From: CALOBA01 sp942491465
Lineage (GTDB): Bacteria; Pseudomonadota; Gammaproteobacteria; Chromatiales; Chromatiaceae
Length of the DNA stretch: 64,000 nucleotides
Direction: 5' to 3'
Assembly (NCBI GenBank): GCA_942491465.1
Contig: CALOBA010000065.1
Location: 1-64,000, forward strand
Positions 18,923 to 26,055 of the stretch are shown here, piece by piece. The stretch's first letter is position 1, and each line of letters opens with the position of its first letter. Both the position numbers and the translations under genes were made by a program. The notes beneath the pieces are model-generated. The model searched no databases, was not told where the DNA came from, and saw only the letters and a program-made list of their open reading frames with translations.

Positions 18923-20425
18923 TCAATGCACCCGCGACACCGGCATCATCTCGATGTCGCAGGAGCCACCCACGGTGACGCGCTCGCTGCGACCGCCGCC
19001 ACGACAGGACTCGCCGCGGTCATCGATGCGGCAGTTCAGCGCCAGCGGCCGGCCGGCGGTGAGCCAGCTCGGGGTCTTGCGCCAGCGCCCCACGTTGCTG
19101 AACTTGCAGCCGCGGGAGACACCATAGGCGGTGCAGCCCCCACCGCCGCCGAGCCGCACCTTGCGGCCGTCGACGATGAAGCCGGGGTAGTTGTTCTCGA
19201 TGCGGATCTCGTCCGTGCGCGGCCCCTGATCGAAGCGGAACTCGCGGAAGCGGTAGCCGCTGCCGACGCGCTCGTCGACCTTGATGCGCTGGTTGGCGAT
19301 CAGCGCATGATCGGCGCCCTTCTCGGCGACGGCGCCGGACATGTACTCGATGCGGTCGCGCTGCGGGAAGCACTTACCCATGGCCGGCGGGTGATAGTAG
19401 TGGCGCAGCTGGGTCAGGTCCGAGGAGCCGGGAAAGACCGCCGCCAAGTCGGTGTCGGTGCCGTAAAGGATGCGCTCCACGTCGCCGACGTTCTGCGCAT
19501 ACATGGCCTGGATGCGGCGATAGAAGTCCTCCTTATCCAAATCCGCGCGCATGTAGCAGGCGGTCAGGCCGGAGATCTGGGTCAGATAGGCATCCCAGAT
19601 GTTGTACTGCAGCGGGTCCGATGCCGCGCCCTGGAAGTCCCCGGGAAAGCGGCAGCCCTGACGCTTCAGGCACTGCCCCACCGCGCGGTTGCGGATCGAC
19701 AGCGCCACCACGTTGCGCTCACAGGCCCCGTAGGCCGAGCAACCCCGATCCAGGTGACCCTCGAACAGGGCCGTGCGCATCGTATAGTCCAGGTGCTTGG
19801 CACGGGCCAGCGTGCGCTTGTCCCACTTGCCGGTGTTGCGGCTGATGAAGCCGTCCCAGGCCGAGGCCAAGCGCGCGCGCCGCCCGAGCAGGCTGCGGTT
19901 CACGCCGTCACACTGCGACGAGTTGTGGAAGGTCCGCACGATGCGGTCCAGCTCGGTCTTGCCGTCACGCGCCGCCGCCTTCGCATCGCCCTTGCCCTTG
20001 GGATCGAAGAACGGCGGCTTCTCCAGCACATAGAGTTCGCGAACGTTGAGCACATGCTTGACGCCCGGATCGCAGTGATGGTTGGCAACGCGCATCTGCT
20101 TGCGCGCCGCAAAGGTGCGCTCGAACTTGCGCGTATCGGCGCGACCCCGGGCCTTGCGCGCGTCGACGACGATCTCGAAGCCCACATAGGGCGTCCCCTT
20201 GCCGTCGGTCAGCGCGCGGCCGTTGCGCACCACCAGGCAGGGAATCACCGACGTGCCCTGGACGAGGCTGCCGGCCCGCGCCCCGGGGCCGTTGCCGCCG
20301 ATGCGGTAGTACGGCACCTCCAGCGGACCGTTGAACTTGTACAGCGTCATCACCGGCGTGGCCGGGATGGCGGCCACGGCCAGGGTCGGGAGCAGGAACA
20401 GCAGCGCAATCAGAGAGCGGGACAT
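18923..20425 (-). CDS. cysteine-rich secreted protein of unknown function
   Basis: A 500-aa exported protein with a cleavable signal peptide (about 1-19, ending AVA). The mature chain has 14 cysteines, several in paired arrangements such as RGCSAYGAC, QCLKRQGC, GCTAYGVSRGC and NCRIDDRGESC, which suggests a disulfide-stabilised periplasmic or extracellular protein. It is rich in Arg, Lys, Gly and Tyr. No catalytic motif or family is recognised. The ATG at 20425 has an AGGA ribosome site; a TTG six codons upstream is possible but unnecessary. The adjacent lipoprotein gene suggests a joint cell-surface function. Confidence 0.7.
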   Translation of the reverse strand: MSRSLIALLFLLPTLAVAAIPATPVMTLYKFNGPLEVPYYRIGGNGPGARAGSLVQGTSVIPCLVVRNGRALTDGKGTPYVGFEIVVDARKARGRADTRKFERTFAARKQMRVANHHCDPGVKHVLNVRELYVLEKPPFFDPKGKGDAKAAARDGKTELDRIVRTFHNSSQCDGVNRSLLGRRARLASAWDGFISRNTGKWDKRTLARAKHLDYTMRTALFEGHLDRGCSAYGACERNVVALSIRNRAVGQCLKRQGCRFPGDFQGAASDPLQYNIWDAYLTQISGLTACYMRADLDKEDFYRRIQAMYAQNVGDVERILYGTDTDLAAVFPGSSDLTQLRHYYHPPAMGKCFPQRDRIEYMSGAVAEKGADHALIANQRIKVDERVGSGYRFREFRFDQGPRTDEIRIENNYPGFIVDGRKVRLGGGGGCTAYGVSRGCKFSNVGRWRKTPSWLTAGRPLALNCRIDDRGESCRGGGRSERVTVGGSCDIEMMPVSRVH

Positions 20426-20732
20426 GGCGGGTCCTATGGGCAAGCTTGGCGGACTGACGGGATGGGATCGGATCTCAGGGTGCCTATTCGGCCATCCCCG
20501 GCAGCCGGATGCAAGCCCCGGGCGTTATTGAGACTGTGCAGGTATTCAACCGAAGCTCCATCGCAGAGGCCCAGCGCCTTCGCGGAGAAATCCTCAGCCA
20601 CTGGCATCACGGCACCCGAGGCCGCAGAATGCGCGCAGTGCTGACCCCAAGACCAGCGGACGCCCTATCCCGGAGCGCGGGACACCCCGATCCCGGCGGG
20701 CGCCCCATCCACCATCACCGAGGAGCCCAACC
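20426..20732. other. intergenic region between divergent genes
   Basis: A 307-bp gap between the secreted-protein gene (minus) and the ABM-domain gene (plus). It should hold both promoters. No coding frame, repeat or hairpin stands out apart from the GAGGAG ribosome site close to 20733. Confidence 0.45.
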
Positions 20733-21041
20733 ATGTACATCGTCATCAACCGTGTCCCCGTGACCAAGGACTGGCACGACGCCTTCGAGCAACGCTTCCG
20801 GGCGCGCGCCGGCCAAGTCGAGCTGCAGCCCGGCTTCGTACGCATGGAGATCATGCGCCCGGAGAGCGACGACACGCCCTATCTGGTCCAGACCGCCTGG
20901 CAGGACCGCACCGCCTTCGAGGCCTGGCTCAAGTCCGACGACTTCAAGGCCGCGCACCAGAACCCGCTGCCCAAGGAGGCCTTCAGCGGCGAGGGCCGAC
21001 TGGAGACCTTCAGCGTCATTATCCAGGCCGAGGCCGGATAG
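20733..21041 (+). CDS. ABM-domain (antibiotic biosynthesis monooxygenase/heme oxygenase-like) protein
   Basis: A 102-aa soluble protein of the dimeric ABM ferredoxin-like fold. The start MYIVINRVPVTKDWHDAFEQ and the segment ELQPGFVRMEIMRP match the IsdG/HmoA-like branch, where members bind or degrade heme or act on small aromatic compounds. A conserved W in QTAWQDRTAFEAW is present. GAGGAG lies eight bases before the ATG. Convergent to hemD with a 14-bp gap. The next-door tetrapyrrole gene fits a heme-related role, but this is only context. Confidence 0.85.
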   Translation: MYIVINRVPVTKDWHDAFEQRFRARAGQVELQPGFVRMEIMRPESDDTPYLVQTAWQDRTAFEAWLKSDDFKAAHQNPLPKEAFSGEGRLETFSVIIQAEAG

Positions 21042-21055
21042 CCTCCACACGACCC

Positions 21056-21796
21056 TCAGCCGGCCGCCGAGAAATGCTCGGCGATCGCCCGCACCAAGCT
21101 TGGTCCGTCGTAGACCGCCGGCATGATGTCGACCGACAGTCCACGCCGGCGCAGGGCGGCCGCGGTGGTCTCGCCGATGGCGGCGATGCGCACACCCGCA
21201 GCCATAGGCGGACCGCCCACGGCCTCGAAGAAGTTGTCTGCCGTCGACGGGCTGGTGAACGATAGGCAATCGATCTCGCCGGCGCCGAGCATGGCCCTGA
21301 TCCGGCCCGCATCGATTGCTGAGGGCTTGCGGTTCGCGTAGACGGTCAGCTCGGTGCATCGCCCGCCGCCCTCGGCGATCACCGCAGGGATGGTACCCAA
21401 GGACAGGGTGCCGCGGACAAAGAGGAAGGCGCGCCCGGCGATCTCCGCCGGGTCGATGGCGGCCATCAGGTGGTCGGCATCCGCCCGCACCGGCAGCGGC
21501 TCGGTGCCGATGCCATGCTCGGCCAGGGCCGCGGCGGTGGAACGACCGACGGCCCAAATCCTGGACCGGCGCAGGCAGGCGAGGGCGTCCGAGCGCAGTC
21601 GCGGGCATAGGCAGCGAACGGCATTGACACTGGTGAAGAAGACGCCGGCGAAGCCGGAAAGGTCCGGCGCGCTCCAGCCGTCGACACAGCGGATCTCGAC
21701 GGTCGGAAACAGGATGGGCCTGAGCCCCACCTGTTGCAGTGCGGCGGCAAACGCAGCCGCCTGATGGATTGGGCGGGTGACGAGAACGCTCTTCAT
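21056..21796 (-). CDS. hemD: uroporphyrinogen-III synthase
   Basis: Cyclises hydroxymethylbilane to uroporphyrinogen III in tetrapyrrole synthesis (heme, siroheme, bacteriochlorophyll, cobalamin). The 246-aa protein begins VLVTRP and has the typical weakly conserved two-domain layout, with FFTSVNAVR (first domain), SFTSPSTADNFFEAV (second domain) and AAIGETTAAALRRRGL near the end. The ATG at 21796 fits family length; a GTG ten codons upstream is an alternative and neither has a clear ribosome site. hemC and hemX, frequent neighbours, are absent here. Confidence 0.88.
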   Translation of the reverse strand: MKSVLVTRPIHQAAAFAAALQQVGLRPILFPTVEIRCVDGWSAPDLSGFAGVFFTSVNAVRCLCPRLRSDALACLRRSRIWAVGRSTAAALAEHGIGTEPLPVRADADHLMAAIDPAEIAGRAFLFVRGTLSLGTIPAVIAEGGGRCTELTVYANRKPSAIDAGRIRAMLGAGEIDCLSFTSPSTADNFFEAVGGPPMAAGVRIAAIGETTAAALRRRGLSVDIMPAVYDGPSLVRAIAEHFSAAG

Positions 21797-22105
21797 TGCT
21801 GGATCACCAGTCGCTTGGTCGGACACTTCGCGCGTTGTTGCAACCGGCGGCCGGCGGTAACTCGATCACGACAACGGACTGCTGCCATTTTCGACGGCTT
21901 GTTCACAAAACGCAAACAACCCGTCCTCGCCACCGGAACGATCTGCCCACACCCGACCACAGGCCTGCATCCGCCCGGCCTAGCAAGCGGTAGCGCATCC
22001 AGCGCCCCGTTCCTGCTAGAATCTGCGCCGCAGATCACCAACGCAAACGGCCGCCAAGCACAGGCTTAGGCGGCCAACTATTCTCACGCTGGAGGACATC
22101 GCAAC
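21797..22105. other. intergenic region with candidate promoter for the SCP2-like gene
   Basis: A 309-bp divergent gap. TAGAAT at 22017-22022 is a plausible -10 element for the downstream gene, but no good -35 is seen 17 bp upstream. An AT-richer patch (TTGTTCACAAAACGCAAAC) lies at about 21900-21918. No coding frame is supported. Confidence 0.4.
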
Positions 22106-22516
22106 ATGGCCAAACTCTTCTCCGCCGACTGGATGAACGAGCTCAAAGACGCCTGGAACAACGAGCCGGAGGTCAGCGGCAAGCTCGCTGAGATCAACTT
22201 CAACTCCATCATCACCTGTGGCTTCAAGGACGACGACGATCCCCGCGGCGTCTTTGTCGTCGAGAACGGCATCTGCGTTCGCGCCGGCGACTTCGCCGGT
22301 GAGCAGCCGGACTGGGACATGCGCGCGGACATGAAGGATTGGCTGAAGTGGGTCGAGAAGGGCATCGGCATGATGGGCATGGGTACCGCCTACGCCACCG
22401 GCAAGCTCAAGTTCAAGACCGGTGACTACGCCGCGATGGTCAAGGACCCGCGCATGGCCGGCCCGTTTGTCAAGAGCTTCAATCTGATGAAGCAGATCGG
22501 CGCCGACGAACTCTAA
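22106..22516 (+). CDS. SCP2-type sterol/lipid-binding domain protein
   Basis: A 136-aa soluble acidic protein of the SCP-2-like lipid-binding fold. It has a hydrophobic, Met-rich C-terminal part (GIGMMGMGTAYATGKLKFKTGDYAAMV) typical of the family, where KGDYxxx leads into the lipid cavity. The ligand is unknown. GGAGG at about 22091-22095 gives a strong ribosome site, and a perfect terminator follows 26 bases after the stop, so the gene is a well-defined single transcription unit and is probably well expressed. Confidence 0.85.
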   Translation: MAKLFSADWMNELKDAWNNEPEVSGKLAEINFNSIITCGFKDDDDPRGVFVVENGICVRAGDFAGEQPDWDMRADMKDWLKWVEKGIGMMGMGTAYATGKLKFKTGDYAAMVKDPRMAGPFVKSFNLMKQIGADEL

Positions 22517-22541
22517 GCCTCACCCCGCCGAGTCTTGCCCG

Positions 22542-22565
22542 AGCCCGCCTTGTGCGGGCTTTTTT
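22542..22565 (+). terminator. rho-independent terminator
   Basis: Perfect 7-bp stem AGCCCGC / GCGGGCT with loop CTTGT, followed directly by five T. It ends the SCP2-like transcript. Confidence 0.93.
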
Positions 22566-22626
22566 GTCGCTCCTGGTCTGTTTGGGCTGCGCCCGCAACC
22601 CTCCCCCGGTGCAAACGTCGCCTTAC

Positions 22627-23376
22627 CTAACCGCCGGAGAAGGTGATCGACTCCATCACCCCGTCGAAGGTCGGCTTGCGGCTGCTCAGGGCATCGAAGG
22701 CCATGGACTTCACGGAGACCGCTTGGGTTCCAGACTGGATGATGGTGTGCATCGCCTCGTAGCTCGCGCCGTCGTCATTGGTGCCCTTCGCTATGAGCTG
22801 CGATGCCTGCTTGCCGCCGATGGGGAAGCGGATCGGTCCCGCCTGCTTGATCGCGGCGGGGTCCAACCCGCCCTTGAGCAGGGTCTCCAACTGTGCATCG
22901 TCCGCCGGAACACCGCCGGCGTGCTTGGAGATCAGCATGAGGGCACCGCTCTCGCCACCACCGTAATCGCCGGAGAAGAGGGCGATGATGCCTCCGGTCA
23001 TCAACTGCTGCGTCCAGCCGTTCGGCACCACGAGGGAAAGTCCGACATCGTCATAGGCGTACTTGGTGCCCGCGAGGGGCGCCGGCGCCGCTGGCGCCGC
23101 GGCCGGCGCCGCTTCCGTCAAGGGCTCGACCGGTGCAGCGACCGCCTCGGCCCCCATGGATGCGGAGTCGGCCAATATCGGGGCATCGGCCGGAGTCATC
23201 GCTTCATAGACGGTCTCCTCAGCCGGTGCAGCCGCGGCAACCGGTGCCGCGACGGGCGCCACACCCGGATCGGACGGCGCGATGCAGCATCCCGTCAACA
23301 GTGTCGATAGACACAGCCCAGCACAGACGGCCAACGGCCTATCTGAACACCCCAATCCTGTTGTGTTTGGAATCAT
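22627..23376 (-). CDS. lipoprotein with a PsbP/DcrB-like domain
   Basis: A 249-aa lipoprotein. The signal peptide ends at LSTLLTGC (lipobox). A long Ala/Pro/Glu-rich linker (about 35-105) tethers a C-terminal domain (about 110-249) that starts YAYDDVGLSLVVPNGWTQQL, the opening typical of PsbP/DcrB-fold domains, and continues with membrane-stress-type beta-sheet sequence. The ATG at 23376 is chosen because it immediately precedes the signal peptide; its GGAG is unusually close (2 bases). It lies downstream of the type VI island on the same strand but is separated by a nested inverted repeat, so it may be a distinct unit. Function unknown. Confidence 0.75.
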   Translation of the reverse strand: MIPNTTGLGCSDRPLAVCAGLCLSTLLTGCCIAPSDPGVAPVAAPVAAAAPAEETVYEAMTPADAPILADSASMGAEAVAAPVEPLTEAAPAAAPAAPAPLAGTKYAYDDVGLSLVVPNGWTQQLMTGGIIALFSGDYGGGESGALMLISKHAGGVPADDAQLETLLKGGLDPAAIKQAGPIRFPIGGKQASQLIAKGTNDDGASYEAMHTIIQSGTQAVSVKSMAFDALSSRKPTFDGVMESITFSGG

Positions 23377-23421
23377 GGCTCCGAAATTCTTCAAGTTGTG
23401 GTTCGATGCGCTGCCCGCCCT

Positions 23422-23583
23422 AAGGCGATTTCTGTCAACTTTCATACCATCTGACTTGTCTTGACGCCCGCCTTCGGCGTCGGGCTGGCGGTCACATAGC
23501 GCGCCATGCTCCCGCCAGCCCTCCTTGAAGGCGAACGTCAATCCTGCGTCATCTGGTATGAAAGTTTCCGGCAATCGCCTAAA
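23422..23583. repeat. 160-bp nested inverted-repeat element (MITE-like)
   Basis: The outer arms (about 23422-23466 and 23539-23583) are imperfect inverted copies. They share the blocks aatcgcc, aactttcatacca/tggtatgaaagtt, gtca and cgtcaa, in the same order and spacing. An inner perfect 9-bp pair, ggctggcgg and ccgccagcc, lies near 23483 and 23511. The whole can fold as one long cruciform. The right end supplies the TAG stop of the adjacent gene (23579-23581). No transposase is inside. It resembles a non-autonomous transposable element; target-site duplications are not evident. Confidence 0.7.
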
Positions 23584-24088
23584 GCGCTTCCAGCTCCTGC
23601 AGCAACAAATCTTCATCGATCGTCCGCTCCGCCTCGCGGCGCTGCACCAAGATGACCCGAACACCATCCGTAACGGTTCCATCAAGCATGAAGCGATAAT
23701 CGAAGTCGAAATCTTCCAGCCGGGTCACACGGCCGATCTTTGGATCGAAGGCATCGGTGTCCTGCACATCGATCCCGTGAACGCCATAGACCGCCCGGGT
23801 CAGCGACTTCATAGCCGCCAGCAGCATGGCCCTGTCATCCACCGGCAACGGCGGCTGGAAACGTCCGCTGCCATTGCCGTCCTCATCGCGCTTGTAGTGG
23901 AGCAGACGCTCACCGAAGATCAGAACGCCGGCCTGGCCTTGCTGGTCCGCTGCCGGCGTCGGCTCGGCGCCGGGCGAGGCGCCCTGCGCGTGGACCGGGA
24001 TGGAGATCACCGAGACGACCAACCACAACGCGACGGCCGCTGAATGGACGCAAGCGCCACTGCAAGAACAAAGGGACGGGAAATTCAT
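23579..24088 (-). CDS. exported hypothetical protein, candidate type VI immunity protein
   Basis: A 169-aa protein with an N-terminal signal peptide (about 1-35, hydrophobic AAVALWLVVSVISIPVHA). The mature domain is small and acidic, with FDFDYRFMLDGTVTDGVRVILVQRR near the end. No family is recognised. It is the last gene of a type VI cluster and lies after the 264-aa unknown gene. Small periplasmic proteins in that position are commonly immunity proteins; that role is inferred from position only. Its stop codon lies inside the end of the inverted-repeat element, so the original C-terminus may have been altered by insertion. Confidence 0.65.
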   Translation of the reverse strand: MNFPSLCSCSGACVHSAAVALWLVVSVISIPVHAQGASPGAEPTPAADQQGQAGVLIFGERLLHYKRDEDGNGSGRFQPPLPVDDRAMLLAAMKSLTRAVYGVHGIDVQDTDAFDPKIGRVTRLEDFDFDYRFMLDGTVTDGVRVILVQRREAERTIDEDLLLQELEAL

Positions 24089-24235
24089 GGATGTAAATCA
24101 GAAGGTCGACTGTGACTGATCTGCGATCATTCGCTTTCGCCGTCGTTGACCGGAAAGGTCTTCAAGCCGGCGGCGTCGGTGGGAGCGTGAGGAATTCGCG
24201 GGACGGGGCGCATGGTGTAGGAGGAACGACGGTCA

Positions 24236-25030
24236 CTAGATCAGATCCAGGACCCACATCTCCGACTCGTCCGCATCGGGATGCTCGCCCAGCAGCAGAT
24301 TGGCGGGTGATCCGACAACGCGGGCAAAGTACGAGGTGCCGGGACTTATCTCGTTCTTGACCGACCAGCAGGTGTAGGTCCTGCCGCCGGTCTCGACCAC
24401 GAGCCCTTGCGACGGGTACTCAAGCGTGCAATGGTCCGGCAGTGCGCCGCTGGGACCAATGCCCTGATGGGTTATCTCGCCGTCGTCGACGCCGAGCAGC
24501 GCACCTTTCCAGGACTCGCCTTCTATCGGTCCGATCTCGAACCAGTGGCCGAGGGACGGATGGGCGATCACACTCATGCGAAACGGCGACCTCTCGGCGA
24601 TCTTGGCCGGCCTCATCGCCGCCGCGATGGTCTTCGCGCCCCAAGCCGCGGCCGGTGGCCCGAACCGCTTACAGTCGGACAGTAACGAGGGCAGCGAGGC
24701 GTCTTCCACGCCGGTCTCCATGGACGCGACGATCGTGGTCAACGGGCGACCCCGCTTCGCCGCGATCGTGATGCTCGCCAGCGACAAGCCATAACGGACG
24801 GCCTCATTCGCATAGTCCGCAGCATGACCGACGATCAGCCAGACATCGGCCTTGTCGATCTCGGTGAGGGGTTGCGCCGTCTGCAGCCAGCCGACCTGTT
24901 TCAGATCGCGATCCCAATTGGCCCCGTCGACCTCCAGACCTGACCGGGACAAGACTTGGATGACGTCTTTGACATCGGCCGAATCCTGATCATCGGGCAA
25001 CCAAGTCAACCACACACGTTTGCGAGCCAT
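24236..25030 (-). CDS. unknown protein in type VI island, candidate effector
   Basis: A 264-aa soluble protein with no signal peptide. The N-terminal half (about 1-105) has an alternating beta/alpha pattern: RKRVWLTW, a helix ending SRSGLEVDG, then KADVWLIVGHAADYANEAVRYGL and RPLTTIVA. This is reminiscent of a TIR or other Rossmann-like domain, with Glu in YANEAV as a possible active residue; this is a loose resemblance. The C-terminal half is beta-rich. GGGGAG six bases before the ATG at 25030 gives a strong start. It sits directly after the PAAR gene, the usual place for a secreted cargo. It could instead be an adaptor or immunity protein. Confidence 0.65.
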   Translation of the reverse strand: MARKRVWLTWLPDDQDSADVKDVIQVLSRSGLEVDGANWDRDLKQVGWLQTAQPLTEIDKADVWLIVGHAADYANEAVRYGLSLASITIAAKRGRPLTTIVASMETGVEDASLPSLLSDCKRFGPPAAAWGAKTIAAAMRPAKIAERSPFRMSVIAHPSLGHWFEIGPIEGESWKGALLGVDDGEITHQGIGPSGALPDHCTLEYPSQGLVVETGGRTYTCWSVKNEISPGTSYFARVVGSPANLLLGEHPDADESEMWVLDLI

Positions 25031-25116
25031 CAGTGCTCCCCTTGTTTCAGATCGCGAGCTTGATTGCGCCGCCAACGCTTCGGCGGCGGCAGACTGGGGC
25101 GAGTACCCGCGACGCG

Positions 25117-25410
25117 CTACCCACCGATCATAACCGTCGGGGCGCCGCTGACGATGACGCCCCCATGGGCCGTGTTGTCGCCCATCCTCGCCGCCGGCAA
25201 CCCGCCGATCAGGACCGTCATCGATCCTTTAACGATGCTGTCCGGGGGACCGACACAGACACACATATTGGTTACAACAGCGGCAGGCATGCCGGCGATG
25301 ATCACCGTCGGTGCGCCGGGAGGCAGAATTGGTCCACCCACGTGGGGCACCGGCCCCGGGTTGACCATGGGACAGGTATGCATGTCAGTGACGCGAGCGG
25401 CTGGGGGCAT
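25117..25410 (-). CDS. PAAR-domain spike-tip protein
   Basis: A 97-aa PAAR protein that caps the VgrG spike of the type VI secretion system. It starts MPPAARVTDMHTCPMV and ends with ARMGDNTAHGGVIVSGAPTVMIGG, the usual PAAR pattern; conserved His and Cys residues (HTC, CVCV, AHGG) are candidate zinc ligands. A strong GAGGAGG ribosome site precedes the ATG. It carries no C-terminal toxin extension, so cargo must be provided by a separate protein, perhaps the next gene. Confidence 0.92.
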   Translation of the reverse strand: MPPAARVTDMHTCPMVNPGPVPHVGGPILPPGAPTVIIAGMPAAVVTNMCVCVGPPDSIVKGSMTVLIGGLPAARMGDNTAHGGVIVSGAPTVMIGG

Positions 25411-25467
25411 GCGCTGGACCTCCTCAATCTTGGTAGCGGAAACGATACTCCAAAACCGGACGCGTTG

Positions 25468-26013
25468 TCACGACACCGGCAAGGGGATCTCTCGGGTGTT
25501 GACAGCCCGGCCGTCTGAGGACAGACGCAGAAGGCGATCGGCGGGGTCGGCCTCGACCAGGTAGTGATCAACGCCGTCGAACCAGGATGTCACCTCTGCA
25601 TCAATGCAGGTCGGCAGGTAAGTGCGCAGCACACGGGGGTCGTAAAACCGGAAGAACAAGGGCTCACCTTCAGCCCCTCGAACCCGCAGCAGCTTGCGGT
25701 AGCGGCGGGCCAGATCCTCCATCGGCAGCGAGGCGCGCAGCACTAGGCCCCAATGCTCACCAAAGGCGAAGTTGAGTATCCATTCGCTGAAGGGTTCGCC
25801 ATCGCGCAGCACGACCAGATAGGGCGCAACTTCCTGCATATCGGGCTCCAACGGGCCGGAGATCAGGCACGCGAAGTCAGCCTTGTCGTCATAGAGGTGG
25901 TCGATCAGCGCCGCTGCGGAGGCGCCATCGATCAACAGATAGGCGATCAGGCCATCGTTCGGGAAGTATTCAGCCCGCAGGGCCTCGACGATGTCGGACT
26001 TTAATTCTGGCAT
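25468..26013 (-). CDS. DUF4123-type type VI adaptor/chaperone
   Basis: A 181-aa cytoplasmic protein matching the DUF4123 family, whose members (Tap-1/TEC) load effectors onto VgrG. The N-terminal LIAYLLIDGA and the segment FFRFYDPRVLRTYLPTC (about 121-137) are typical. It lies between vgrG and the PAAR gene in the same direction, the standard order for a VgrG-adaptor-cargo set. No clear ribosome site is seen, so translation may depend on upstream genes. Confidence 0.85.
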   Translation of the reverse strand: MPELKSDIVEALRAEYFPNDGLIAYLLIDGASAAALIDHLYDDKADFACLISGPLEPDMQEVAPYLVVLRDGEPFSEWILNFAFGEHWGLVLRASLPMEDLARRYRKLLRVRGAEGEPLFFRFYDPRVLRTYLPTCIDAEVTSWFDGVDHYLVEADPADRLLRLSSDGRAVNTREIPLPVS

Positions 26014-26055
26014 GTTCGTGCAATCGTTCGGTTACGCCTGGTCAGCTTGGCAGGA

